Translations under genes and position numbers: made by a program
Assembly (NCBI GenBank): GCA_018398815.1
Contig: CM031616.1
Span: 29,702,428-29,742,427, forward strand
From: Conus ventricosus
Taxonomy: Eukaryota > Mollusca > Gastropoda > Neogastropoda > Conidae
Direction: 5' to 3'
Length of the DNA: 40,000 bases
Shown: piece after piece, positions 10,713 through 20,539 of the stretch
How positions within the stretch are numbered: the stretch's first letter is position 1
How the letters are laid out: each line of letters starts with the position of its first letter
Notes under the pieces: model-generated
What the model was told of the DNA's origin: nothing
The model's input: only the letters and a program-made list of their open reading frames with translations
The model's database searches: none

Positions 10713-11320
10713 CTTCCATGATGCCAGTTCCAGCTACCCTTAACCCAGCCATACCCAGATTTATCCATGTCGCAGCTTGGTACTAGCCCATCCACAGGGT
10801 ACCATCAGTATTAATTGTCATGATGTAACCCTGACAGAGGAGGCACTGCAACGCTGCAAAGTACTTTTGTGTTCAATGGTAGTGGGGCTGATCAATGGTA
10901 GTGGGTCTGATCAAGTGTATGCGGGATGCTGCCCCAAAATGCGCCTTTTTGATGACATCAATTACTTGGTCTTGGACCCAGCATGAGTGTTGTCACCATC
11001 CAGAAGATGGCACCACAACCATCCCAAAACAGCTCCTGAAGTCGCTGGTACTTACTACTTGGACATGAATCATAGCATTGGTGCATAGTTCACCCTTCTC
11101 TTTATAGAGCTGTGTATATTAATGGTATGAAAGATTGACAAACTTATGGGTTGTGGATTTTTTTTTATCATGGTGTTTGCAGGGTACCCCAATTCAGAAG
11201 CAAGTCAAAAGGTAGTCAGCTTTATCCACAATAGAAAAAAAAAAAGAAGTTCTGTACATTTTATCTCTTGGAATGTGAGCAGTGTACATATGGAAGTAGG
11301 TTGAACGGAGTTTCAATGCT
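10713..11320. other. Intergenic sequence, nothing recognised
   Basis: Unique-looking sequence. A short local duplication of CTGATCAATGGTAGTGG occurs near 10870-10915. No gene signal was seen. Confidence 0.4.
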
Positions 11321-11694
11321 TATTTATCTTAACACCTTAACTGCTAAACTTCGCTGAATGTTTGTATGTAAATTCCTATTTATCTTAACCCATTAACCCT
11401 CTAGCGCCTGAATGTACTTCTAGCCTAAAGAAAATTATTTTTATGCAAAAACAATATCAGTAAGGGACAAGAAACACGTTCTGGGGTTATTTTCTGTCAA
11501 AAGCAAAAAATGACAAATTTAGACAAATTATCATATATGATAAGTTAGGTTTTTGTTGCACAAAGACTGATTTTATCATATATGATAAATTGCCTCAGGT
11601 ACACAGTTCATTGACAGTTAACTCAGATGTCATTTCACAAATTGTTAATCTGTAATGTTAATTCTTCTTCAAGTGTTTTTTTCAATCTCATTTC

Positions 11695-11825
11695 AGCAAA
11701 TGGAACTCTGCAAAGCAGTTCCTGTCCTTGTTGAAACGTAGGTTCACTTTGCACTTCGGACAAGATACGTAGGTCAGGCTTTGGCAGTTCCTGTTCTTGC
11801 ATGACGTCCTTCCACTGTTTCACTG
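11695..11825 (-). pseudogene. piggyBac transposase C-terminal cysteine-rich remnant
   Basis: Read on the minus strand, this segment encodes a Cys/His cluster, CKNRNCQSLTYVSCPKCKV, then RFNKDRNCFAEFH. The spacing of CxxxxC, CxxC and a final C...H fits the zinc-binding domain that ends piggyBac transposases. A TGA interrupts the frame just upstream. It lies close to the N-terminal remnant, so most of the coding region has been deleted. Confidence 0.6.
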
Positions 11826-11940
11826 GGGCAGGTGGGCAACACCATCCAGCGGACATCAGGGGTGGGAACGAACTGCCTGATGATCTTGGCTGGAGGTGGT
11901 GATGTCATGCAGCCGCTTGGGCGACCAACTGTTTTCTTCA

Positions 11941-12543
11941 TCAGCACCAGCGCGTCTGGAATCTGGCTCTGGAAAATGCTGAGCTTTGTTGGCTTGAGTG
12001 CTTGTAAGGAATCAGATTTCCATCTTTGGGAGCATCATCTGCCTTCCCTTTCAATCTGTCTGCTGGAGGATCGAAAGGTGTGTCCGTCCACATGGGATCA
12101 TTGTTGAGTGCTGCAGCAAGTTCATCTACCTCATCAGGAGTGATGTCAACAACTTGTTGACCTATGAGGTCAGCCAACGGAATATTATCCAGACCATCTC
12201 CAGTGTCCCTGGCCACCAGCTGGGCTAAGGGAAGGTCATCTTCAACAAGCGTTGCTCTTCATAGACTTGCCAGGGGAATGTCGTCATCAACATCACTGGT
12301 AGATGCGCTTGTAGACGGCTCATTTCTTTTTCGGTTCACCTGATGCTGCTTTCTTTTCTTTAGCACCTTTTTTCGCCCTTTGATAAGCATTTCTTCATCT
12401 TCATCACCTTCGGGATCGCCGTGTCCTGGCCTCCACTCATCTCCGCTGCTGTCAGTGGGGTCAAAATCACTCACGTCACCCGCCACAAGCCGGCAAATAT
12501 TCGTCACGGGAACATTGGTTGTCATGTTGAAAACAGACAGCAC
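11941..12543 (-). pseudogene. piggyBac transposase N-terminal remnant
   Basis: Two overlapping minus-strand open segments (12543-12259 and 12216-11941) encode an acidic, low-complexity region. They contain DVSDFDPTDSSGDEW, a basic KGRKKVLKKRKQHQ stretch and repeated DDIPLASL / DNIPLADLIG motifs. Acidic leaders with D/E-rich IPLA-type repeats are usual at piggyBac transposase N-termini. The frame breaks between the segments. The central catalytic domain with the three aspartates is not visible before the C-terminal remnant begins. Confidence 0.65.
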
Positions 12544-13376
12544 ATCCAGGTTTTACCGTCTTTCCTTTATAATTCAGACATAATATGGAACATACTAATA
12601 CACAAACATAAAAATACATAGTTCTGAATCAAAAGAATAATGGAAAGCAAACACCAAAACCAGCTCTTCAACAGCTAGAAAAATGCACTTGCAACCTCTA
12701 AAGCCGTTCTTATCATTTCTGATAAATGGCTGACGAGTTGTCTTTCCCTTAAGTTTCCACAAACACCGTTCTTATCACATATGATAAACGTTTTTTATGC
12801 CATTTTTATGACAAACAGCAATCTGTTTCATATAAAATCATTGTATGTTCAAAATGTATACATGATCATGCGCTTAATAAGCCCGATTAAAAACAGATTT
12901 ATAGTCACATGTCTGTGTTGCAGAGACTCAAAAACAGAAGATCATGAGAATGTTGGTACTAGCAAGCAGTCACTGTAGAAAGGGAAGTGTGGGGAATAAG
13001 GAACACGTGGTTAGGGGATGGTAGCACAGCAGCGGTGTCTGTCGGTTTCACACGTCTGGAACCAGCTAACTGAGATGGGAGTGTCAGATATCGTTGAGGT
13101 ATGCGCCACAGGCGCTTGAATTGGGTTTATCATATCTGTAGCAGTCGGCGCTAGAGGGTTAACTCCTAAACTTCACTGAATGTTGGTTGGTATGTGTGCT
13201 TTTGACGAAGAGTGAGAATACTTAGTGCACACTTTAAAGGTGTAATTTGCTTCACCTGAATGAACACACACTGTCCCATGTAAACAAGGCAAGACATACA
13301 GTAGTGCTTTTTAACTAGATCTGTCTGCCCAATTCCATCACAAGGATGCTACAGTCACTTTTATTTTAAGCCTCCT

Positions 13377-13790
13377 CATTGGAAGATGCTGGTTTGTGTT
13401 TTAATCTTAAATTTCACACATTAGAAGATGCTGAATTTAAATTTCATGCATTGGAAGATGCTGATTTGTGTTTTAATTGTCAATTTCACGCATTTAAAGA
13501 TGTTGATATGTCTTTTAATCTTCAACTTAATGCATTGGAAGATGCTGATTTGTGTTTTAATTGTCAGTTTCACGTATTGAAAGATGTGGATGTCTTTTAA
13601 TCTTCAACTTCATGCATTGGAAGATGCTGGTTTGTGTTTTAATTGTCAATTTCACGCATTGAAAGATGTGGATATGTCTTTTAATCTTCAGCTTCTTGCA
13701 TTGGAAGATGCTGATTTGTGTTTTAATTGTCTACATCATACATTGGAAGATATTGCATTTTAATCTTCAAAGTTTCACGCATTACCAAAA
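13377..13790. repeat. 42-bp minisatellite with alternating unit types
   Basis: About nine to ten units of roughly 42 bases. One type carries GCATTGGAAGATGCTGATTT, the other GCATTGAAAGATGTGGATAT; they alternate, giving an 84-bp higher-order period. The unit length is divisible by three, which keeps a short open frame (LEDADLCFNCQFH) that I consider non-coding. Confidence 0.85.
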
Positions 13791-13799
13791 AACATTGCA

Positions 13800-14250
13800 G
13801 ATGCTGATTTCTGATTTGAAATAGACATTTGTGTGTGTGTTGTGTGTTTTTTTCCTTTTGCAAAGTACAATTGAACTGTCACAGAACTGTTACATATACA
13901 AAAATAATGCAATAAATTGAATGTGATCACAAAGGGAAATCCATCTTTTATAAGAAATTTTGAATTTTCGTTCAGTGCAAAGTTTCATTTGCATATTTGG
14001 GATATTATCAGTGTAATTTCTTTAATTCATGGTATGTTTGGTGTATGTATATCTCTTTATATCTTTAAGAAGTATTGCCATTTGAAATGGTAATATTTGG
14101 TGGGAATTTCATTCAAAAAGACATTTGCATTGCCTTTTACATGAATAACAATTATTGACATATTTCCTCTTGAGCTTTTTGTCTTCAGTCATTATCTGAA
14201 ACTGTCTGTCTGCGTGTGGTGAGGTGCAAATATGCAAGAAGATAGTCGCA
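13800..14250. other. Intergenic AT-rich sequence
   Basis: No recognised gene or repeat other than a short GT run near 13831-13846. Confidence 0.4.
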
Positions 14251-14252
14251 GT

Positions 14253-14253
<1 letters not shown>

Positions 14254-14297
<44 letters not shown>

Positions 14298-14545
14298 CAC
14301 TAACAACACACACACACACTCGCTCAAACGCGCACACATATACACACACACATACGAACATGTGCATACATGGATTTATGAATCCATACAAACATTTCAT
14401 ATGCATGCATGCATATGAATCCATATATAAATTCATATACATGCATGCATATGTGTATACTCATACTTTTCATGCACCAAACGTGTGCACAGCACACACA
14501 CACGCGCACGCACGCACCATGCACGCAGCACGTACACGCGCGCAC
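14254..14545. repeat. (CA)n microsatellite and related simple repeats
   Basis: A pure CA tract at 14254-14295, then interrupted CACA, ATGCATGCAT and CACGCGCACG segments. Confidence 0.9.
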
Positions 14546-15590
14546 TGCTAGGTTGAAACAAAATCACAGAAACCTTGAGATACATCCTGATGGAAACAAA
14601 AGCTTTTCTCCCCCAGCTGTGACAAAGAAGATGATATTCAAAAAGTAATTCACGCTGCCTTATTGGTTTTATGGTTTGTAAACTCATAGGTTATCTACCC
14701 ACATATTACTGAACTATACTCAAAAGTCACACTCGTAAGTTAAAGTTTAGGGATGTTGCTAATGATTGCTCATCATCTCCATTGTTGCATTTCCCAAGTA
14801 GGAACTGGATCTAATGGACAAGATACTGTCTCTATAACAGAATTAAAGTTTCTGTTAGCTTGCCCTTTTGGCAAAGTCACAAGTTTAAATCTCTTACATC
14901 AGAAGAACTCTCCTTGCTGGTTCACTTCCTCATCTCTGACCATAGGATGTAAAATTCCTCTTTTTAAAAAATCATTTTATGCACACTACTTAAGTTAAGC
15001 ATCAAAACAATGTTGACTTCAATGGAAGCTGGATGACACTTGTGTATGACCATATTATGTAACATTAAATATAAGCAATTTTGCATCCTTTGTAACAGTG
15101 AAAATGCACTGAATCTACATCATCTTTAACATACAAATAAACTGAAATTACTTCCTGTATACCAGCAATTAATTTTGCTGCTCTGTTATAACTAAAATTG
15201 CATCTGCTGTAACATAGGAATCAAAATGAAACTACCCCTCTGCAACAGATTTGAACTGACTTTGCATTCTCTTTGACATTGGAATCAAAGATAAATTACC
15301 TGCTAGGAATTGATATGAAATGAATGAAATCATCCTTCCAGTAACAGAAATTAAAACTGAAATTGCCTCTGTGACACCCTAAACATTATCTCCCCTGTAA
15401 TCGAAATAAAAAATAAGATTACATCAGTTACACCATACAAACTGAATTGATCTTACCTCCCCTACAGCATACAATTCATACGAAAATTACCCTGCCTATT
15501 GTGTACAATCTGAATCAAGACTACATCCTTTAAAACATTGAAATTAGTTTCAGTTTTATTTTAGCCCAGTCGACGACACATGGCCCTTTC
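14546..15590. other. Intergenic sequence, nothing recognised
   Basis: AT-rich with loosely recurring phrases such as 'aactgaaattac' and 'atctgaatc' around 15060-15530, suggesting a very old tandem repeat. No gene was found. Confidence 0.35.
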
Positions 15591-15591
15591 A

Positions 15592-15786
15592 GAGCTGACT
15601 GAGAGAGAGAGAGAGCTGATGAGAGAGAGAGCTGACAGAGAGAGAGAGAGAGAGAGAGCTGATGAGAGAGAGAGAGAGAGCTGACAGAGAGAGAGAGAGC
15701 TGATGAGAGAGAGAAAGAGAGCTGACAGAGAGAGAGAGCTGATGAGAGAGAGAGAGAGAGAGAGAGAGCTGACAGAGAGAGAGAGT
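15592..15786. repeat. GA-rich minisatellite
   Basis: (GA)n runs separated at intervals by GCTGATGA or GCTGACA. About nine irregular units. Confidence 0.93.
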
Positions 15787-16518
15787 GAAAGGGTGTCCTA
15801 TCATGTGAAATGAAAACAGAACATCTATTGAGGTAATATTCACAAATGACTTCCATGGTACAGGTAAACCTACCCCGTAATAAGGTCACCAACCATTTTG
15901 CTTAATGTATCGCTGGCAGATTGAAACAATACTAAGGGGAAAAAAAAAAATTATATATGATGAAGCACAATCCAGAAAACAACTCTTAAGTGCTTTACAA
16001 TGAGAATGATGGTTACAGTAATTACAGATGCATGTACTATACAATTCTACATAACACATGGGAAAAAATGCACTCAACAAACTATTTGTTGTTCAATGTC
16101 AGGGCTTGGACAGAAAAAGCTCTTTGTATTAAGTATTTGCTCTGGTATGAGGTACCCTAAGTAGTCCAGATCGGGAGAACGGAGGTGGCGAGATGGTTGT
16201 AGAGTTGGATATTTAAAGAAAAAATGAATGAATAGCTAGCGCCTACTCGGGACACTTTTTACAGTGTCACTACCTAACTGCCGTATTACAACACATGCAC
16301 ATGTGCACACACACACGCACACACACACACACATTCTCACACACACATTGCATTACACAACCCCCAAATTTAGTTTTCTGAATTTTGAAAAGCATTTTCA
16401 TTGTCTCTGTAACTTTTGGATGAATGGAAAATTTATGGGTTTCATTTCAGCGTTCTAAACCCCTCCATGTAAGTGAAAATAGCATGTTCTATGACCATTA
16501 ACAACAACAACAACAAAA
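15787..16518. other. Intergenic sequence with short (CA)n
   Basis: CA repeats lie at about 16303-16345. A segment near 16228-16262 (TAGCGCCTACTCGG) weakly resembles the SINE tail at 7570-7610. No gene recognised. Confidence 0.35.
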
Positions 16519-16677
16519 TTTCGACATTTTCAATTACTTTTGGAAAACTACTTTGAAAGGTTGAATGTTACTCTCTGCATCAGCTATGACACTTTAAAAT
16601 TTATTTTTTTTCGACATTTTCAATTACTTTCAGAAAACTACTTTGAAAGGTTGAATGTTACTCTCTGCATCAGCTAT
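16519..16677. repeat. Tandem duplication, 90-bp period
   Basis: Two copies (16519-16587 and 16609-16677) of about 69 bases are nearly identical, beginning TTTCGACATTTTCAATTACTTT and ending CTCTGCATCAGCTAT. Confidence 0.95.
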
Positions 16678-17016
16678 CTAGAAGGTCTGTATCATTCTAA
16701 GAACACTTGTTTTCGACTCAACAATAAATCAAATATGCCAGGATATATGCGAATATAAACTGCATGGGTTTAGGACAAGAGGGGAAAACGTCAGAGAAAG
16801 ATCCTTTCGAGTTTATTTTTCATTCAGAAAGTAAACTCATTTTGAAGTTATAGAACACACACACACATACACACTTTAGAGAAAAAAAACATTCTCCTGT
16901 CCATCACCTCTATTGGGCTACAAAGTGGGTCACTCAAAATAGCACAAAGTACACCATAGAAATGAACTGAAGCACTAAACCATTTTTAGACAGGTGGGGT
17001 GGAGAGTGAGGAAGGG

Positions 17017-17018
<2 letters not shown>
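16678..17018. other. Intergenic sequence, nothing recognised
   Basis: No feature beyond a short CA run near 16856-16872. Confidence 0.4.
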
Positions 17019-17063
<45 letters not shown>

Positions 17064-17071
17064 GGGGGGGG
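17019..17071. repeat. (GT)n followed by 25-base G run
   Basis: (GT)14 at 17019-17046 passes directly into 25 consecutive G residues (17047-17071). Confidence 0.96.
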
Positions 17072-17439
17072 ATTGTCCCAAATCAACTGAATTTGTCGTT
17101 CTCAGGAGCACTACTGTCACAGGAGGTGGGTTTTTTTTTGTTTTTTTTTAGTGCATTTTGTTGTCTGCTGTTTGTTACACATTTGTCAAAAATGTACCTG
17201 TCTGTTGTATAGAAATTTGCATTACTTCAGTAAAGGTCTGTAAAATCTTGGTTACGATACACCTTGTTCTGTGTGTTTATTTGTATTCCTCCGCCTTGTT
17301 TGCAGTAACACTGTTGTCCGTTTCATTTTCTGAATGGATTATAGCTATCGATAAATTGATAAAAGCTTTTTAGTTACTGCGACTAGAAACCAGTCTGCAA
17401 CAATTCAAACATTTCTAACCGACAGTGTTCTTTTCCCGG

Positions 17440-17700
17440 AATAAAAAGGGATATAAAAGCCTGCCTGTCTTATCATTTTTTTCTCCCAGGACTAAAAAGG
17501 GATAGAAGAGTCTGCCTGTCTGGGATATTTCATTACAAAATCTCTTTCCACGCTGACAACGCGTCGTTTTACTCCCAAGAAAAAGACAATTGTCTCCCTT
17601 TAGGTTATTTACAACCCAATACGTCTGACGTCAAGAGCTCGCCGACTTTGTTACTTAAGATTTCACGCAAATTTTGATGACGTAAGATATGTACCCAACT
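17440..17700 (+). promoter_or_regulatory. KIF17: Candidate KIF17 promoter with CRE sites
   Basis: This stretch is richer in CpG than its surroundings. It contains a perfect palindromic cAMP-response element TGACGTCA (17626-17633) and a near-match TGACGTAA (17678-17685). Upstream, a TATAAAAG string (17452-17459) lies within a local duplication of a roughly 50-bp sequence. It precedes a CpG-rich segment ending in a strong donor at 18043. Promoter assignment is inference from composition and position. No RFX X-box, common for ciliary genes, was clearly seen. Confidence 0.4.
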
Positions 17701-18042
17701 ACACGCGAGGTCAACTTCCGGAATCCACAGACGCCAAGGGAGAGCGGCCGCCGTCGCTTTGAAACAGCCGTCGTCATTTCTCTGGAAATTGTTGACAGAA
17801 ACGATGATGGCAGCGAATCGTAGAAGCAGTATATGACAGTTCTCAGAGTTTCTGTGTTGTTTTTGTGACGACAAATGTTTCCTGTAAACAAGAAGATGTC
17901 TTTCGAATCTCAGTATCCAAGACGACTGCGGACTTTTTGGTAAACTGAAAACGGCAGGCGTGTTTCCACGTTTGCCAAACAAACATCGTCCATTTGATTT
18001 TGTGAACGGAAGACTACTATACTGTGTGTTGTAATCAGGAAG
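17701..18042 (+). other. KIF17: Candidate 5' untranslated exon of the kinesin gene
   Basis: CpG-containing, non-repetitive sequence ending AAG|GTAAGAG (donor GT at 18043-18044), a near-consensus splice donor. The next in-order acceptor I accept is at 29101-29102, just before the kinesin start codon, whose exon needs an upstream partner. That would make an intron of about 11 kb. The exon's 5' end is not determined. A 125-codon open frame runs through it on the opposite strand but resembles nothing I know. Confidence 0.45.
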
Positions 18043-18281
18043 GTAAGAGCGAATTTTCTAGAATTACATATTATAGCCGTATTGTTGAAGATTGCAGATG
18101 AATGCCATACCGACACGGGAATTAACTAACGTGGTAAGGGCGTACAAGGACTAGGTATTGTTCAAAGCGCCAGCTGGAAGTCTGCTAGAGCTGGTTCTGG
18201 TGTTTATGAACATAGTAGGGAGACTGGAGTGGAGCAAGATGGACTGGGGAGGAGGGGGGCACACAGCTGTAAAATTGATAA

Positions 18282-18290
18282 CCACACACA

Positions 18291-18352
<62 letters not shown>

Positions 18353-18394
18353 ATGTATGTATGTATGTATGTTTGTATAAATGTACATATAATA

Positions 18395-18437
<43 letters not shown>
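18282..18437. repeat. (CA)n and (TG)n tracts in inverted arrangement
   Basis: About 68 bases of CA (18282-18350), an ATGT-rich spacer of about 46 bases, then 41 bases of TG (18397-18437). The two tracts can pair as a large hairpin. Confidence 0.95.
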
Positions 18438-18438
<1 letters not shown>

Positions 18439-18773
18439 GTTTGTGTGTAAGTGAATCAAGACAAGGTGGTTTTAATTATCACAATTATCACTTTCAGTAA
18501 AATAACAATGATTTTAAACTACTGATATGAAGAGGGTATGTCTTTGTCTCCAAAAGCCAGGTAGGTTTATACTCACTGCACAGTTTCAGGGTGAAATTAT
18601 CCAAAAACATGCTGGGATTCGACAAAGGACAGGAAGTGGTGGTTTTGGGGGAATGGAGGGCAATGGGTCATGGGGATCACACTACAAGACCAAATTACAG
18701 TTGTTGTTGTTGTTGTTGTCGTACCCTGGCTAAAAGACTCCAGGGATCATCCAAACAGCCGAAGCACTTGAAC
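18438..18773. other. First-intron sequence, nothing recognised
   Basis: Includes a short GTT run near 18701-18718. No feature supported. Confidence 0.35.
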
Positions 18774-19041
18774 ACTATTATTATTATTATTATATTGGGT
18801 ATTTATATAGCGCCTATCCTCGGTCACAGACCAAGCTCTAAGCGCTTTACAATAACACACTACCTCACTCACTCAACGGGCTGCCTACCAGGTAGAGCGG
18901 CCGAAGAGCAGCCTACTGGCGCTCATTCAGTCGTTTCCCGTACCATTCAAATATCAGTCACTCATTTTCATTTATCTCATTTATTCCTCCAGTTTCTCAG
19001 TCACTCATTTCATTTATCTCATTTATTCCTCCAGTTTCTCA
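18774..19041 (-). mobile_element. SINE 3' fragment (same family as 7085-7622)
   Basis: Read on the minus strand, it shares with the 7430-7622 copy, in order: the GAAACGACTGA motif, GCGCCAG, GTAGGCAGCCCGTTG, AAAGCGCTTAGAGCTTGG and ATAGGCGCTATATAAATA, ending in (AAT)n. The tRNA-like head is missing. Beyond about 18955, a roughly 45-base segment (ATTTATCTCATTTATTCCTCC) is tandemly duplicated to 19041. Confidence 0.8.
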
Positions 19042-19590
19042 CATAGGATGCATGCGATGTTTATACGTGTCCTCCACTTCCACCGGTACACGATGGCACA
19101 CGACAACAGTAAGTGACGATTTTTGTGGCTTGGTAAGAAATACCAGGCTTAATTTCACACTATGGTACAAATGCATCAGCTGGGGATGAGAACATTACGT
19201 GTGTGACCGTTTTTGACTACCCCGCCACGTGGGCAGCCACACTCTGACTTCGGGGGATTTTGGAGACTGATAATGTTATGCTAGGAGCTTGTCACAACTG
19301 AAGACAATCCCCGCATAACTATGCAGAGCATAACAACATTTTGATGTAGCCTTGGTGTTCTAGCCCATGTCAATTGGCCTGACACAGCTTTAAGCCAAGG
19401 CAGGCCAAATTACAGTCAGAAGAGTTCTCAAAGGTGCCTACTTTTTCTTTCTGTCTTTCAGAAATCATTGTTTATGAGCACTTAGATCTGACTGCTGTGA
19501 GTATGAAGAGAAAGATCTGCATTTGAAGTTTATGTTAATCCCAGCCCAATTTATTTTCAATGTATTTGTATGTTTAAACCCTGGGAGCAG
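19042..19590. other. First-intron sequence, nothing recognised
   Basis: Unique-looking intronic sequence without coding or repeat signal that I can support. Confidence 0.35.
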
Positions 19591-19728
19591 ATGCCCTGTA
19601 CTTGCCTGCACCCTATGTGAACACAGCGCAGGCTTCCAAAGGTGGTGCAGAATTGCTCCTAGCTGGTTTGTTCAGCAGTCGAGGACGGTACTTCTCAGGG
19701 TCCCACCTGCACCTTTGGGTGTATCTTT
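19591..19728 (+). repeat. Direct repeat copy 1 (about 138 bp)
   Basis: ATGCCCTGTACTTGCCTGCACC through CACCTTTGGGTGTATCTTT. It matches 20119-20254 along its length with scattered substitutions. The copies lie about 530 bases apart in the same orientation. No TE family recognised. Confidence 0.88.
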
Positions 19729-20118
19729 GTCTTGTCTGCCTTTTGGCTGACTCTGGGGAAAGGTCCAGTGATGGTGAGGAAAGACTCACTGACCACAGGG
19801 AAAGTCTTGTTAACAGTGGGAAAGACTGTGACCTGGGATTCTCTTCAGAGACCACATAACACCTCATGGCAAAAGCTTGGCTGTGTCTGGAGTTGTACTG
19901 TCTTTATCTCTGTCAGCAGAACAGCAACAAGTGAGGTTCCAGGATGCACATAGCAGTTGCTTCACCATGGTGTTTTTCGCCTGTGGACTCTGCAGTCATG
20001 AAATATGGGCTGGTACACCCATAGGAATGCTCCTGTGGAGGTTCTGTCTTATCACATTCAGTGGCCATTACACAATGGCATCTGCAGGGAGCAATCATGT
20101 CCTTGACATCTTAATGGA

Positions 20119-20254
20119 ATGCCCTTGCATGCCTGCACCCTATGTACACATAGTGCAGGCTTCCAAGGGTGGTGCAGGATTGCTCCCAGCTGGTTTGTTC
20201 GACAGTTGAGGACAATACATCATCGGGTCCCACCTGCACCTTCGGGTGTATCTT
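20119..20254 (+). repeat. Direct repeat copy 2 (about 136 bp)
   Basis: Partner of 19591-19728. It shares GCCTGCACCCTATGT, GCAGGCTTCCAA.GGTGGTGCAG, AGCTGGTTTGTTC and GGGTCCCACCTGCACCTT. Confidence 0.88.
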
Positions 20255-20539
20255 TTACTTTCTTCTTTAAACCTTCTTGACTGAACAACTTCCTGAAATC
20301 TGAAGAAAAATGTTTGTCTTGAATCTGTAATAACCCTAACCCCTGAATCCTAAATTGGTGATTAACCTATTTACCTTCTTCAACAGCTCATACGTGGGAA
20401 TACCACCATAGTGGATGTTTCATGTGTCATCGATTCATAAATTTTCTGTGACCAAATTGTGTCTTCCACAACAGAACAAGTCATTGAAGAGCAACAGCAA
20501 TGTTCAGGATCAGGATCAGGATCAGGGGCGTTGTATCAA
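20255..20539. other. First-intron sequence, nothing recognised
   Basis: A short (AGGATC)n-like run lies near 20505-20526. Otherwise featureless. Confidence 0.35.

Larger units (their letters stand above)
11393..13162 (-). mobile_element. Non-autonomous (internally deleted) piggyBac element
   Basis: TTAA target duplications flank the element (11393-11396 and 13159-13162). Just inside are perfect 12-base terminal inverted repeats CCCTCTAGCGCC (11397-11408) and its complement (13147-13158). TTAA plus CCC-starting termini is the piggyBac signature. The 1.76 kb body holds only the two ends of a transposase gene on the minus strand. Four 16-base TTATCA(N4)TGATAA palindromes lie inside at 11528, 11573, 12710 and 12772. 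The element seems too short to encode an active transposase. Confidence 0.88.

Noticed and set aside
15530..15892. 120-codon minus-strand frame rich in SLSLSL
   Set aside because: Translation of a (GA)n minisatellite.
15955..16262. Possible third copy of the SINE tail (AACTCTTAAGTGCTTTAC and TAGCGCCTACTCGG)
   Set aside because: The two matching pieces are short, far apart and diverged. They cannot be separated from chance without a search.
17605..17982. 125-codon minus-strand open frame in the CpG-rich segment
   Set aside because: No recognisable domain, and better explained as the antisense of a promoter/5' UTR exon. A divergent gene is not excluded.
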